DNA of 64,000 nt from Reticulitermes lucifugus. Lineage: Eukaryota; Arthropoda; Insecta; Blattodea; Rhinotermitidae. Position numbers and translations under genes: made by a program. The stretch is from positions 93,614 to 157,613 of the forward strand of contig JAKCWW010000045.1 of the NCBI GenBank assembly GCA_026260175.1. Direction: 5' to 3'. This document shows, piece by piece, positions 48,988-60,260 of this stretch. Numbering within the stretch: the first letter of the stretch is position 1; each line of letters opens with the position of its first letter. The notes beneath the pieces are model-generated. The model had not been told where the DNA came from. It searched no databases and was given only the letters and a program-made list of their open reading frames with translations.

Positions 48988-51334
48988 AAGCATTAGACCA
49001 GATACGACATTGATAATAATTTTAACTCATGAATCAAGAATTTTATAGACTATTTATTCCGAAAGCATAGCAATTTCCCAACTTCAAATACAATTAATGT
49101 CCAAGTGGAACTGCGTAATTCGGATCGCACTGAAACCATTACCGTACTACATATCCTCTATTGCCCTTTCATGCCGGCTATACGTGAGTCAATCGCTTGC
49201 AGCATGAGGGGTGAAGAACAATGAGCACAATTTCAAGAGAAACCCCGTCTATAAATGAAAAATACCAGTGCGAGGTGCAATAAGTCTGGCAGCTTGCGTC
49301 GTTAACAGTCCCCCCGCCAGATGTGGCTGTTACGTCCGTGTTCGTCCACTAAACATACACACGGGCAGTACGACGTTTTAAAAATAACAACGGTACATAA
49401 AACATGTTACTAAAATAACCATAGCGATGGTACTCTGTACGACAGAAAATTGGTTTCGGGTGCCATTACAGATTTGCCCCCAGCGGAAGCCACAGATAGT
49501 TCCGTGTTTGCAAAAATTAAAAACCGCTAATACATTAAACCAAAAAGCACTTGGTACAACTGGACACAAATGGAAAACTGCGGACATTGGACATCCGCGG
49601 TTGGCGATGGACTGCTGTATTAACATGCAGACACATTGGGTACATCTGCTCATACGAGAAGATACACAACTAAAAGAAACTTTCCAAAAACCAGAAGCTA
49701 AATTTACTTTTGAGACGGTCATTAACTTGTTTTACACTCCAAAAACACAACTAATACTAACACACACTCTCAGTACCGTACAACAGGTGGCGATGGCGTC
49801 ATTTCCATCTCAGGACATTTCACGCACGCCGTGTAACTTGGCCTTTAAAGGCACTATGATCAAACCGAGTTTGATGAAAATTCATCACTGTGTTCAAAAT
49901 TTGATACGGAGGACAGAGACACACAAATATGATGGTATGATACTGTCTTTAACCATACACGACTGTGCAACCAATTATCTTAATAAATGAACATACAATC
50001 CCATTAATGCTAAAGTACCATGTACCTCAGTCAACTTACAGTACGTGTCACAGGGCTCTATATTGGATCCGACTATCTTCCCGTATTAATTTGAAATTCG
50101 AAGGAAACTGAAACGAATAACGGAAGAGGCTATTTGTCGTTCTTCAATCTTTCCCATTTTATTGCTATATCTGTATCCTAGAATGGACAGAAACAGCAAA
50201 TAACGCAGACGTACAGTCCCTTTGTAACCACACTCCCGCGTTCTTAACACTTGTTTCAAAATAGTGTAGCACAACACTAATTTTAAAATTGGTTTCAGAA
50301 TTCTGCGCAATTAAAAAAACGCCAATACTAACGTACTCCAAGAATGCTTAAGTTTTTGTGAACAGGTTCCATAAAAAACAAGTCACAGTCAGTATAATTA
50401 ATTTTATCTCTAAAACAAGTCTACTGTTTATACGATTACTCGTCTCTTCCAAACGTTCATCTTCGTGTTAACCTGCACGAAAACAATATAACGTTTCGTG
50501 CAATTAAAAACAAAAAGTTATAAAAAGTCAATAATAATTACATAACTCCTGCGCACTGCATATCACAAAATCCTGATAAGATTTGACCAGTTGTGGAACT
50601 GCACGTTTCAAGAAAATTCCCATCTGTTAGTTCGTAATTTCTATCAAACAAGAGAAAAGTCCATAAAATACAGCAGTGTATGAAAATTGGAAACCTTTCT
50701 TTTCCTCAATGTTAATGACATCCAAGTAGCATTACTAACTGCACAGCCCTGATGACAGATAATTGTAATAAAACTGTATTCTCCTTCAAAAGTAGACACA
50801 AAATGAGTACGACAATCACACTGTAACAAAAAAAAAGACACTTGAACAAGTTCCGACTGTTACACTTTAAAATAAAAGATTTTCCATATACGATTCATTA
50901 TATCAGTTCATGCAAACACACAAACAGTTCACTCTGTGTGCGGCAGTCCCAGCTTACGAACAGCACAGTCCAATTATCTGTGGAACTGTAAAATCGACAA
51001 GCAGAATTCATGGATGGATTACGATATCTTACTCAATGCCAAAAAAACACGCGCGGTCGTGCGTAACCTGAACATGCGATCTATCCATTCCAGTGCGTGC
51101 ATAACATACTTGTCATCCACCACAAGAACGCACAACACATGGGAGAGAATTAGTGAAGAAATTGAAACCGAGCGAGATCCCGCACTTGTAATTTGATTCT
51201 GATGATGTTAATTGATTGGACGAAGACAGAGATACCAAAGATTTAAAATTAAGAAACAACACACTCTCTGCTGGTACTAAGGTTTTCGCAGCGGTGTAGC
51301 TGAGGACACCATTCTACCTGGATATGATGCTGCG
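47834..51334. other. No gene seen; one (TA)n tract
   Basis: Unclassified intronic DNA with a (TA)n tract (48945-48983). It holds the longest open frame in the window (49427-49990, 187 codons), which has no domain, signal or splice context that I recognise. Confidence 0.5.
48945..48983 (+). repeat. (TA)n microsatellite
   Basis: About 19 TA units. Confidence 0.95.
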
Positions 51335-51505
51335 TCACTGCGTAATCGGATCCCGACGTTTCGGAAAAGCGCACTGCCTTCATCTTCAAGGATAAAAGGT
51401 CCTATAAAAACTACAGAATTCTAGTTTTTTCTAGAACCTACTGACATCCGAAGATGAAGGTACTCCGTCCCTTCGAAAGGTCCGGATCCGGCGACTCACT
51501 GCCGA
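51335..51505. mobile_element. Foldback element with hammerhead-like ends
   Basis: Left arm ggatcccgacgtttcggaaa, agcgcactgccttcatcttc; right arm gaagatgaaggtactccgtc, ccttcgaaaggtccggatcc. The arms are inverted copies of about 40 bases, with gtcactgcg / gactcactgc outside. Spacer of about 60 bases. Same outer block (cccgacgtttcg) as the 25.7-kb element. Confidence 0.65.
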
Positions 51506-51894
51506 AGCTTCGTATGACTGAAGAACTCCTCTACTGATCACCAACATACAGGAAAGAAATCGTGACACCATGATCACTAATAAATCCTTTCAAATGTGAA
51601 AAAGTTCAAATGTTTGAGAGGATGACATCTAAAAAAAGGCATTGAGACTAAAATAATTTCAAGGAACGCATGCTACTGTACAGTTCGGAATACGCTGTCT
51701 CGGCGTATGCTGCCTACAAATACAAAAATCACAACTGTAATTGTATCAGTTGTTTAACAGGGGCGCGAAGGTGGTCTCCCACGCTAAGCGGAGAACACAG
51801 ATAGAAGGAAGGCCAAAACACGGGGCTCAGAAGAACGGGGAACTAAGAGGAAGCAAGTAACATGGAGTTGTACAAAATTCCATACTGAGGAGCA

Positions 51895-52235
51895 TCATAA
51901 TTTTTACTCTTCGCAAAATATTACTGTAATAAAATAAAAAAGCATGGGTGGGGAATATAGCACGCATTGAATGAATACAATGTTAGTCGGAAAACCTGAA
52001 AACAGACTACGTAGGGCCCTCAGGAACATATGGTACAAAAATACTGAAATGAATATTTATAAAATGTGAAAGGTCTATATGAATGTGGATTGGAATAATC
52101 CGGCTAAGGATGGGAACAGTGGCGGGCTCTTCTGAACACTGCAATGAATTTTTTGGCTCCACAAAACAGTACAAAGACCCTTTTCGCCATCTAAATGACT
52201 ATCCAAGACTGCTCCATTGAGTTAGATGTTGGAGT
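51895..52235 (-). repeat. Dispersed repeat family E, copy E3
   Basis: Minus strand: tcaatggagcagtcttggat, then cattgcagtgttcagaagag and cccgccactgttcccatcct, aligning with the ggagcagattctt ... gccacttgcccctatcct stretch of E1. Diverged and broken. Confidence 0.45.
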
Positions 52236-52860
52236 AAATTCGGTCTACGTACAGTCGCCTTCAATGCTTTGTGAGGCTTGGACACGCAACCATGTTAATC
52301 GTGTTGCGTGACTCGGTATAAGACCAAGGCACTTTTGAGACATGGAACACGCCTAATTATTCTCTATTGGTGGCTTCCGAGGACTACCTTTCTGACCGGT
52401 TTCCATGTGTCATACGGCCAAGGCAACAACTGACATACTAAATACTTTTTTTTTCGGAGACTGTATCACTTAGAAGGACTTTTTGCCACCCAGATCGCCG
52501 GTTATAGCATATCGTGGCCTGTCTGTGGGCTGTTCTTAAACAACGCGTGTGACACAGAACAATCCATGAAGAATACAAATCAAAGCTTATGCTGAAAATG
52601 CCATCGACAGCATAACGGCGGAAACTTAAACACGTCTCTCAAAACACAGTCAAGAGGATTGCATGCATGTATTCAGAACAGCGCAGGACACGTGCAGCAT
52701 GTTTTGGGCACATTCGTTTTTATTTTATGCTTTGTAGGATACAATATACAATGTTTTGTACTTCGGTGCCGTGTTAAGTTGATCACCTTATACACGTAAC
52801 AGTTACAGCTGTTTATAGTAACCTTTATCATTACAGCCTACGTTTCTCGGTGTATTACAG
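52236..52860. other. End of the large intron
   Basis: Unclassified DNA ending in the acceptor at 52859-52860. The branch region is A/T-rich, with a modest pyrimidine tract. Confidence 0.55.
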
Positions 52861-53062
52861 GAGCGCTGACCAGGTCGCAGTTCCCAGTGTTCACAATCTA
52901 CGCACAGAAGACATGCCTGGGCGTGAAGCCATGCGAGCGGGCGTGGTGTTTTGACCGAGTACAAGCCTACCAACTGGCCGGCTACTCCAGAAAGCAACAT
53001 GTAGCTGCTTCTCGTCAATACTGTCTGGAGCTCTGTCTTGGCGAGCGAGAATTCCCATGCAG
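52861..53062 (+). CDS. Second coding exon of the same PAN/Apple-domain gene
   Basis: Seen: acceptor gtgtattacag at 52860, donor CAG|GTAAG at 53062/53063, exon length 202 bases. Its first two bases complete the split Gly codon left by the exon ending at 29521. The protein then continues ALTRSQFPVFTIYAQKTCLG, closing the first PAN module at Cys 155 (numbered from ATG 29113). A second module follows, with Cys 161, 166, 191, 195 and 203; YCLELC (190-195) repeats the spacing of DCLEAC in the first. The exon is open for its full length, ends in phase 2 (AG left over, so the next residue is Ser or Arg) and is more GC-rich than its surroundings. Known: tandem PAN modules are typical of insect PAN-ZP proteins. 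Inferred: later exons carry the rest of PAN 2 and probably a ZP domain and membrane anchor. I found none of these before 64000. Confidence 0.88.
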
Positions 53063-53583
53063 GTAAGATCAGATTGAAATGCAAACCACACAATACAAAC
53101 GGATGTTCACAGAGAATGCTTGGAATTGCTACTTCCGATTACATACACATACAGGCAGTTCGGTGAGAGACTAAGCTCGAAGCTGCGCGACAAACGTGCA
53201 ACATTGCCTGCTAGCAAAAATACTGCGCAACTTACCGCCTAACCCACGTCCCGCAAAAAGGCCTGTACGGACTGCAAGAAAAGAAAAATGTGATCCACAT
53301 ATTGGTACACGGTTTTATGGTTTCTTCCAAAGGAGCCTGCGAATGACCCGCTTCGAGTTCAGTCCCTTTCTATTCGACCGAACTCTGCGAGTAGGCAGCA
53401 GCAGTCTCGGAACCGCACGTTTTTTCCACAGCTTCAATACCGTCAATAAATTAGGCATGTGGATTTATATAATTAGGCCCTACCTGCCTACGAGCTTATT
53501 TGCATACTCGAAGCAACCCCGTCATTTTGCAATAAACTGAACATTTTACAGGCTACGTTTAGGCTTACTATTAAAAGAAAGCC
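53063..53583. other. Start of the next intron; no exon seen
   Basis: Begins with donor gtaagatc. A 114-codon plus-strand frame (53196-53540) shows no PAN or ZP cysteine pattern and is probably chance. Confidence 0.5.
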
Positions 53584-53617
53584 AGACATGTTTCGGTCAC
53601 ATGGGCTTCAGCAGTCA
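53584..53617 (-). ncRNA. Hammerhead-like motif
   Basis: Minus strand: CTGCTGA, A, gcccatgtgacc, GAAACATGTC. The tail matches the 13.63-kb copy exactly, but the stem II segment pairs poorly. Confidence 0.35.
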
Positions 53618-53733
53618 CCAATAGGCCGACTGTATAAATTAAATTAATACAGTAATAGGAGTTTTAATTTTATGTAATAATACCGCGTTAAAAATATTCA
53701 TATGAGGGTGAAACGCGCCTGGATTATGAACAC

Positions 53734-53985
53734 TAAAGTTAGATACTCGCTACGGGCTGAATGAACCGGGGTTCGAACCCCGGTCGGAGCAAGAGGTTTC
53801 CTACAAAACCCGTCCAGACGGGTCTTGGGGTACCGGGGCTCTTTGCCGGGCGTAAAGCAGCCGAAACGTGGCGCTGACCACCCACTCCATCTGGCGCAGA
53901 AGTTAGCACAGAGTTGAGCTATACCTCTACTTTCCTTACGTGCCGCATGGCACGTTATAGGCAGAAATTTACCTTTTAAAGTTAG
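53734..53985 (+). mobile_element. SINE family B, copy B3, with 9-bp target-site duplication
   Basis: The head lacks its first 30 or so bases: it starts tactcgctacgggctgaatg, with B box GGTTCGAACCCCGG at about 53770. The body has ccggggctctttgccgggcg and accacccactccatctggcg, and ends gaaatttacctttt. Flanks TAAAGTTAG at 53734-53742 and 53977-53985 are identical. It lies in intron DNA 0.7 kb after the second PAN exon. Confidence 0.8.
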
Positions 53986-55144
53986 CTAGTAAAGTGTTCG
54001 ACTGTTGTTGTACCGTACTGTGATGTAACATACGCCGCGGAATGCATGTACTGAAAACATACAAATGAACCTTGAAGTACGGTATATCTCTGTAGGGCTC
54101 CGCAAGTCACAATTTAACAAAAGGTTCTGCTGCACATCAAACCACCTGCATGCACTTATTGCTGTGTCATGCCTCTAAATGCAGTATTACCTAAGAGAAG
54201 CGCTTCAGCTACATCCATATTCAAGTTTCGTTGTAAAAACAACAAAACAACGTAATGAATGAAAGATTCTATCACTACATATGGATACTTAAGTCCCCTG
54301 TATGTTAAAATATAAACATTCTAGCCCAAATCCCTTCGCAATTACGCTACCTTACGAAATTTCCAGGACAGATCTAGTAGAAGCATTAGTACATCCACGA
54401 CGCAGTAAGTTTATTTACGCAGAGCAGTTCAGGCTTGTGTCAATTTTACTACACATATACATAAATTACATAAAAACAGAGATACATGCATCATGCATAC
54501 AATAAATCCATGGGTGTGTTTCCCTAAAATCGGAAATAATACCGCAGAAAACGGATTAGTTTGCTTAATTACACAAGATGACCGCCAAATAGCAAAGCCG
54601 GAGCTCATTTCTGAGTACCTATATTCACGTTATTTTTTACTCACTTTGTAAAAGGGGTTTACTTTAAATTAGTCGATTCCAAAGAAATAACAATTTTATT
54701 TCCTCCAATTTCGCGGCTGAAACAAAAAATCCATAATAACATAATCCTTGATTTATGTGTGGACAAGTTAGTTTTCGTTAGTAAATTTTGTAAATTCCTA
54801 AGGATGCAGGCCTAACTGGCTGCTTCATTAAATTTCTAGTGAAAGATCGCTAGGCCCAGAAGGAACTCTGTAACATTCATGGAACAAAACATACATCCGG
54901 TACCACACGAAAATCATAAAGGTAATGGGAAGAAACAAAAGGGCAAATAGCCCCTAGCGACTAAAATTGCAGTACAAACTTCCTGTTGAAGTAACGGACC
55001 CTATGTTTCCTTACGGCAGGTTCAGTTATGTAACAGGCTTCGGTTATTCTTCTGCGAACGAATATAGTGAAGCCCTTGGGCAAGTACTCCAAAGAGAGTT
55101 CCGAGAAAACAAGTTTCAAGACATGGTAATTTGTGCTGTGTTGT
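53986..55144. other. No gene seen
   Basis: Unclassified A/T-rich DNA. Confidence 0.5.
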
Positions 55145-55327
55145 AGCTGAGTTCACAGCTGCCACACTCTTCCTTTCGTTCCTAGATTCTCAGCGTTCCA
55201 TGCCCGTGAAAAGAATAAAATAAAACCACAAACAATTACAGAGTTGGACGTTACAGGTTACAGCCTGAGTTACTCAAAGCGTCGTTAAATAAACCACAAA
55301 ATAGATAAATAGATAAATAAATAAATA
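55145..55327 (+). mobile_element. Possible SINE 3' fragment ending in (ATA/AAAT)n
   Basis: cctgagttactcaaagcgtc and gttaaataaacc, followed by aatagataaatagataaata repeats, resemble a SINE tail (compare agcgtcgttaaataaataaa near 12339). Head not recognised. Confidence 0.3.
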
Positions 55328-58300
55328 CACCTAAAATGGGCAATTACGATTCGCACACATCAACTAATACAAAAGTTATAATACAACGTACCAGAAATGC
55401 CATATAGGATAAAGGAGTTCGATACATACATCATTAAGCTAATACTAGCCATAAATATCGATTGTTATTATTCTTATCACCATTAACATAATCATTATCA
55501 TCTTCATCAACGTTGGCCGTTTTCTGAGGATCTTATCAGGCTATTGAAGTACAGATTTAGTCTGCGTCATATTTGTCGGAGGTAATCCCAAGGTGTCGCA
55601 TAGTCGCCATGTTTGTATTTGGTTTACCAAAAAGTCTGATACGCATTGTGAAGGCATGTTCACGATCTATCTCCGTACCGAATTTCACACGCCCAACTCA
55701 CATGGTACATTAGTTACTTGTAACAAACCAAATGCTAAGAAAATGTTTGCATGGTCGACACTTTACACAAGATTGCCTCAGAATCCGAATCTTTATCCAG
55801 GATCTACTGCCGTACATCATATCAGGGCCCCAAACTGGTGGCGTTAGTGTCGTAACCACCTCAAAATTTCGGGCGTCCGCTTATCATTATGGTGTGTCTT
55901 CCAAAGATTTAACGTTCACACTCGGTTTACTTGTGACCTGGCCCACTACACAGCATAGTTCTCTCTCCTTTTTTAAGGACGGATGACCAAAAACTGTAAA
56001 ATAAAATACAGTGGGACACTACTGAAACGTTATGAATATAGTAACTTACAAGCAACAACTAGAATTTATTTAATAGCAAGAATAAATACGAAGAAAGCAA
56101 TATCAATCCAACGGCTTACATTTAAAACTGATAAAAACATAAAAATGTTTGGTCATTAATATGTCGTAAATAAGAACTACCGCCTAAATATAAAATGAAG
56201 AATAAATACGTGGTTATACTGATGAGATAAGCGCATAAAATACAGTATATGTAAGAATTTATAAACTTTTTAATGTTTAAAATATTCTAATATATGGTTT
56301 TGTAACACGGTGTATGACGGGTGATGTTGATAATATAAATGTTGTTTGCGTCCTGTATATCGATCGCAAAGATGACGATTTGAGCTCGAAATATGTTGCG
56401 CTGTTTAAAATGTTCATCTGTGTTGCATTTGATGGTTACAGAACTGGTATGTTATTAGAAAAAACAGCGTTTACCTTACTCGCCAAATGTGCAGCACACT
56501 TGGCTACAAAATGGACGAATTCGGAAATCACCACCGAAAGATTAAATAATAAACTCGGCATGAACATTTTTTTCACAGAATTGTGTCCTGCTACACGATA
56601 ACTCACAATACAAAGACAAGGAAGACGGTTTTCCCAAAGCGTGAAGATCTCCCAAGAGATGAATCACACTGTGAAATTTAGCTGTTAAATGAATTTCGAG
56701 TGAGATACATAAGAAACCTGTAGGACAGCGACATTAGAGATTCCACTTTTAAGAACACTACGGCACATCCGTTATAAACCAGCTTTTAAATACACTACTA
56801 GCAACTAAATTATTTAGCATGTCATGCATTCTGTTGTCTTTTCCTATTACTACGTACGTATGTAAAAACAAGCCCGAAGGACTATTATTAGAATTGGCAG
56901 TAAAAAATGCAGCTACACGCGTACGTGCATTAAGCTACATTGTAAGGGGAGCAAAACAACAATTATTTTTCAAGTCTGCAGGAATTTGTACGTGACAACC
57001 ATGAGCTATTCAGTTGAAAGGATGATTCCTCTCTCGCATACCATTTCCTCAAAGTCAGCAGCGAAATAATACTTTTCATTTGAACCATAAATAAACACAT
57101 ATTACAACATCACAATATAGAGCCCTTTCAATTTGTTGATTAAAGTAGGATGCTGTTATTCAAATTGAAAAAAAAAACTATACAAAATGGAAGTCTCCGT
57201 GCTTTGTCATCGCTATTAAAACCAGGCACACAATATCCATGAAAATGAAAATACACCGTGCATTATTACCACACGTGGCGTAAAAAACCTCAAAGAGGCT
57301 AACATACAATCACTTTAAGCTGCTGATAATGGATTCCATGATAATCTTCAGACTATGAAATAAGCTTAACAGATGTGCGTAGAAAATTTTGCAGGCATTC
57401 ATTCCAAATTTCATAACTTTACGTTCGTACGATAACTGTTTCAGGACCTACAATGAAACACATTTTGACGTCACACAAAACAGAAGGAAATCGGATACGT
57501 AATACTAGAACGTGTCTTCATTTCTATTCAGCTGTACGTGGATTATGGGGATTGTTACCAAACACATAAGTAATGTGACATAAAACCTCGTGGCCTGGAC
57601 TAGATTGAGTGTAACCATCCAAAGATAAGGAAAGGATAGAGGCAATAAAATACATTAAGATACAAGGGTATCACTTCCTCACTGGTACGGAATGAAATAG
57701 CATGAGGAAGCAAAAGTTAAAAATGTGACCTTACTTATGAAAACAATGAGCAAGGACTTCGATCAGCTACTCAGTAAAGGAATATTATAAATATAAACGC
57801 AAGTGGAGACTTCACAAACCTACTTGTTCAGAAATAGGCCTAAGTGGGGGGGGGGTGAATTTAAGATCAATTTTCGTATGAACTCTTGCGGTGCGCCTAT
57901 CGAAATTTGTAAATAACTTTCCTTTTGTAAAGACATGAAGTAGGTTTATGCGATCATCACGCTATCCGTGTATGGCATGTCATGTTTCCATGCCTGTGGA
58001 TTCATTTCAACTTGTTAACCAGCTAACCGACTTTCACAAAACTTGGTATGAACGCCATGTCATTTATTAGAGGTTAACCCAACGCCATACCTTGTAATCC
58101 TACAATTAGTAACAACGCCGTGGCTGGCGCTCTAATTTCTAGCAGAACTTAATTTAATATAGGATCCTAAAACGACGCAGGCCTATGAATGTTTGCAAAC
58201 TATGCGACTTTTAATAATTTAATATTCTGTAGAACGGCCGTTCGAAAAAAAAAAATCTTTAATTTTCGTTTTGACAGAGATAATTAACTATTTCAGCTAC

Positions 58301-58973
58301 GCATGTGAAATTTGGAACAGAGATATGTTATAAACATGCCTACACATTATGTGTGAAACACGTCTTGCAAGTCAACAACTACTAACATGGCAACACAGCA
58401 AAACTTCGTGGTCATTTCTAACAAATCTAACACAAATGGAATCTATGCTGAAGTGAATATTTATTCACAAAAATATAAGTAGTAACAGCAACAGGGCTGT
58501 GAATTGAGAAAGATACGAAACAGAAAAGTGGGCTTCACAAGTTCGACACGGAACTACTCGTGTCAACTACAGTCGAAACAATACGGACCAGTCGGTAAAG
58601 GCAATATGGAATACTGCCACGAGGAATACGGCTGTAGTGATACCGAACGTGACTGGAGTTCCTTCATACGCACCACGGTCGCTGGACTACGGCTGTTTGT
58701 CATTAGTTCTTGGTTTGCGGCACCAATGCCGGAAGGCGTTTTAAGAACTTCTCCGTGTCAGTATCACCACAACACTACATCCACACGTGTAAATAAACTA
58801 CAAATATACCCGAGACACCTTAATGAATAAACAACGCTTGTCTGATCATTCAGATTTGATGGCTCCGGTAGATATGAAATACACACACACACACAGTCGA
58901 ACCCGCTTACAGCGATATCGGCTTATGTGACACCTCGTCTACAGCATCAGATAGCGGTCCCAACTAATTCCTT
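55328..58973. other. No gene seen
   Basis: The longest stretch without a recognised repeat. A G-run lies at 57846-57855. Frames of up to 95 codons at 55.6-56.6 kb have no domain, and no PAN/ZP continuation was found. Confidence 0.5.
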
Positions 58974-59295
58974 GATTATATAAAATCGTGTTCCGACAAA
59001 TGTACACTCTTTATTATGTATTATTTAAGACAGTTTATATTTAAAATAGTCCAACATGTTTCGAACCATGTCACAGTTCATCCTCAGTTACAGTTACAGT
59101 TAACGGCATTTTATCTACCCAACTTACATATTTTAATGAGTACCATACATAGATAGCTGGTGTAATAAATAATTGAGCCCCTGAGGATAAACTGTGACAT
59201 GGTCCCGAAACATGTTGGACTATTTTTAATATAAACTGTCTTAAATAACAGATAATAAAGAGTGTACATTTGTCGGAACACGATTTTATGTAATC
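58974..59295. mobile_element. Foldback element with about 114-bp arms carrying hammerhead-like motifs
   Basis: Left arm 58974-59087 and right arm 59181-59295 are inverted copies with few changes, from gattatataaaatcg / cgattttatgtaatc outside to the motif inside. Motif (right, plus): CTGAGGA, T, aaactgtgacatggtcc, CGAAACATGTTGG. In the left arm (minus strand) stem II is GAAC / GTTC. Spacer of about 93 bases without coding capacity. The subterminal gacaaatgtacac is shared with the 32.1-kb palindrome. Confidence 0.8.
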
Positions 59296-60139
59296 AAAAA
59301 AATGTACGGCACAAATAACATAAAGTGTAATTCCTTGCTATCAACCACAACATTATACTCCTCGGTTAGAACAACAGTCGTTTATAACACAAAATATTCA
59401 GTCCTTTTCATGACGTTATAACAGAGTTCGACTGTGTATATAAATGAAAAACTGCAGAGCGGTGTGGTAGAAAAAGGACAGCTCTCACAAAACCTAATCC
59501 AGTGATCAGAAATATGAACACTCGCTCCAATCTTTATGGGAACCGAAGGTTTATTATCGTGCTCAAAAGGCCGCCACTGGCCATCCTCAGCCAGATGAGT
59601 CCAGTACATAACTTCGCGTTCAATTTACTAAGATCCTTTGTAACACTGACATTCTTTCTACGTTCCAAGCGTTCTCTTACCTTCAAACCTTTCCTTGAAA
59701 TGCTGTCGGACTTCTAATGTCACCTCAGTTGCCTGTTTGGATTGATCAAATTAAGGATGAGCCTATTCTCTAACAAGTCAAGATAATTGGCGTTTCTTTA
59801 CGGCAAATTAACAAGGTCTCAAAAGCATGCGACATTAAACAGGCAATGAACTTGGGTCACTAACAGTTCAAATGAATGGCCAGTAGGTACAATAAAAATC
59901 AGAGACGAATGCAGAGGCATGATTCTAGAAAGCTCGTTGTCAAAAGATTCGACATCAAAGTACTTCATAACGAGTGCTCTGCTGTTGAAGTCTCTGCATC
60001 TAACGGCAAAGGTTGCTTACTGTAAACAGCACACAAACAGATGATCACGTGTCTGTATATATCACGAGATGATGTTTTCTGGGAAAAGACAATAAACTGC
60101 CTTCCTATCTATTCTAATAACTACATTAACGAATGATGC
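59296..60139. other. No gene seen; one eroded motif
   Basis: At 59560-59595 the minus strand reads CTGAGGATGGCC, agtg, GCGGCC and TTTTGAGCACG, the hammerhead-like layout with the GAAA lost. Nothing else is recognised. Confidence 0.4.
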
Positions 60140-60260
60140 AGGTGATGGTTGGCACTCTTATTCGAATTAGGTCTCGTATTCGAATCCTGGCCAAAAACCT
60201 GTTACCCAGACCGAGATGTTTCGTGGTTTTCCTCGGTCCGATCAGAAAAATGTGAAATAA
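60140..60260 (+). mobile_element. SINE-like family L, copy L3
   Basis: B-box-like tattcgaatcctggcc (about 60177), then acctgttacccagaccgaga and tttcgtggttttcctcggtc. The last block is the reverse of the one at 18439-18460. Head eroded. Confidence 0.45.

Larger units (their letters stand above)
29522..52860 (+). other. 23.3-kb intron between the two PAN exons
   Basis: Bounded by a GTAAGA donor and a TTACAG acceptor with matching phase (1/1). It contains SINEs C3, A3 and D, hammerhead-like inverted pairs at 32.5, 42.5 and 51.4 kb, a perfect palindrome at 32.1 kb, all three piggyBac-like MITEs, family E and F copies, two (TA)n tracts and an assembly gap. I saw no further PAN, ZP or other conserved exon inside it, but a small exon could be missed by eye. 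Confidence 0.8.

Noticed and set aside
49427-49990. Longest open frame, 187 codons, plus strand
   Set aside because: No domain, no signal peptide, no low-complexity explanation, no splice context. A frame this long is near what chance gives in 64 kb read six ways. Kept as non-coding.
53196-53540. 114-codon frame just after exon 2, considered as the next PAN exon
   Set aside because: Lacks the expected cysteine spacing and does not follow a phase-compatible acceptor continuing the module.
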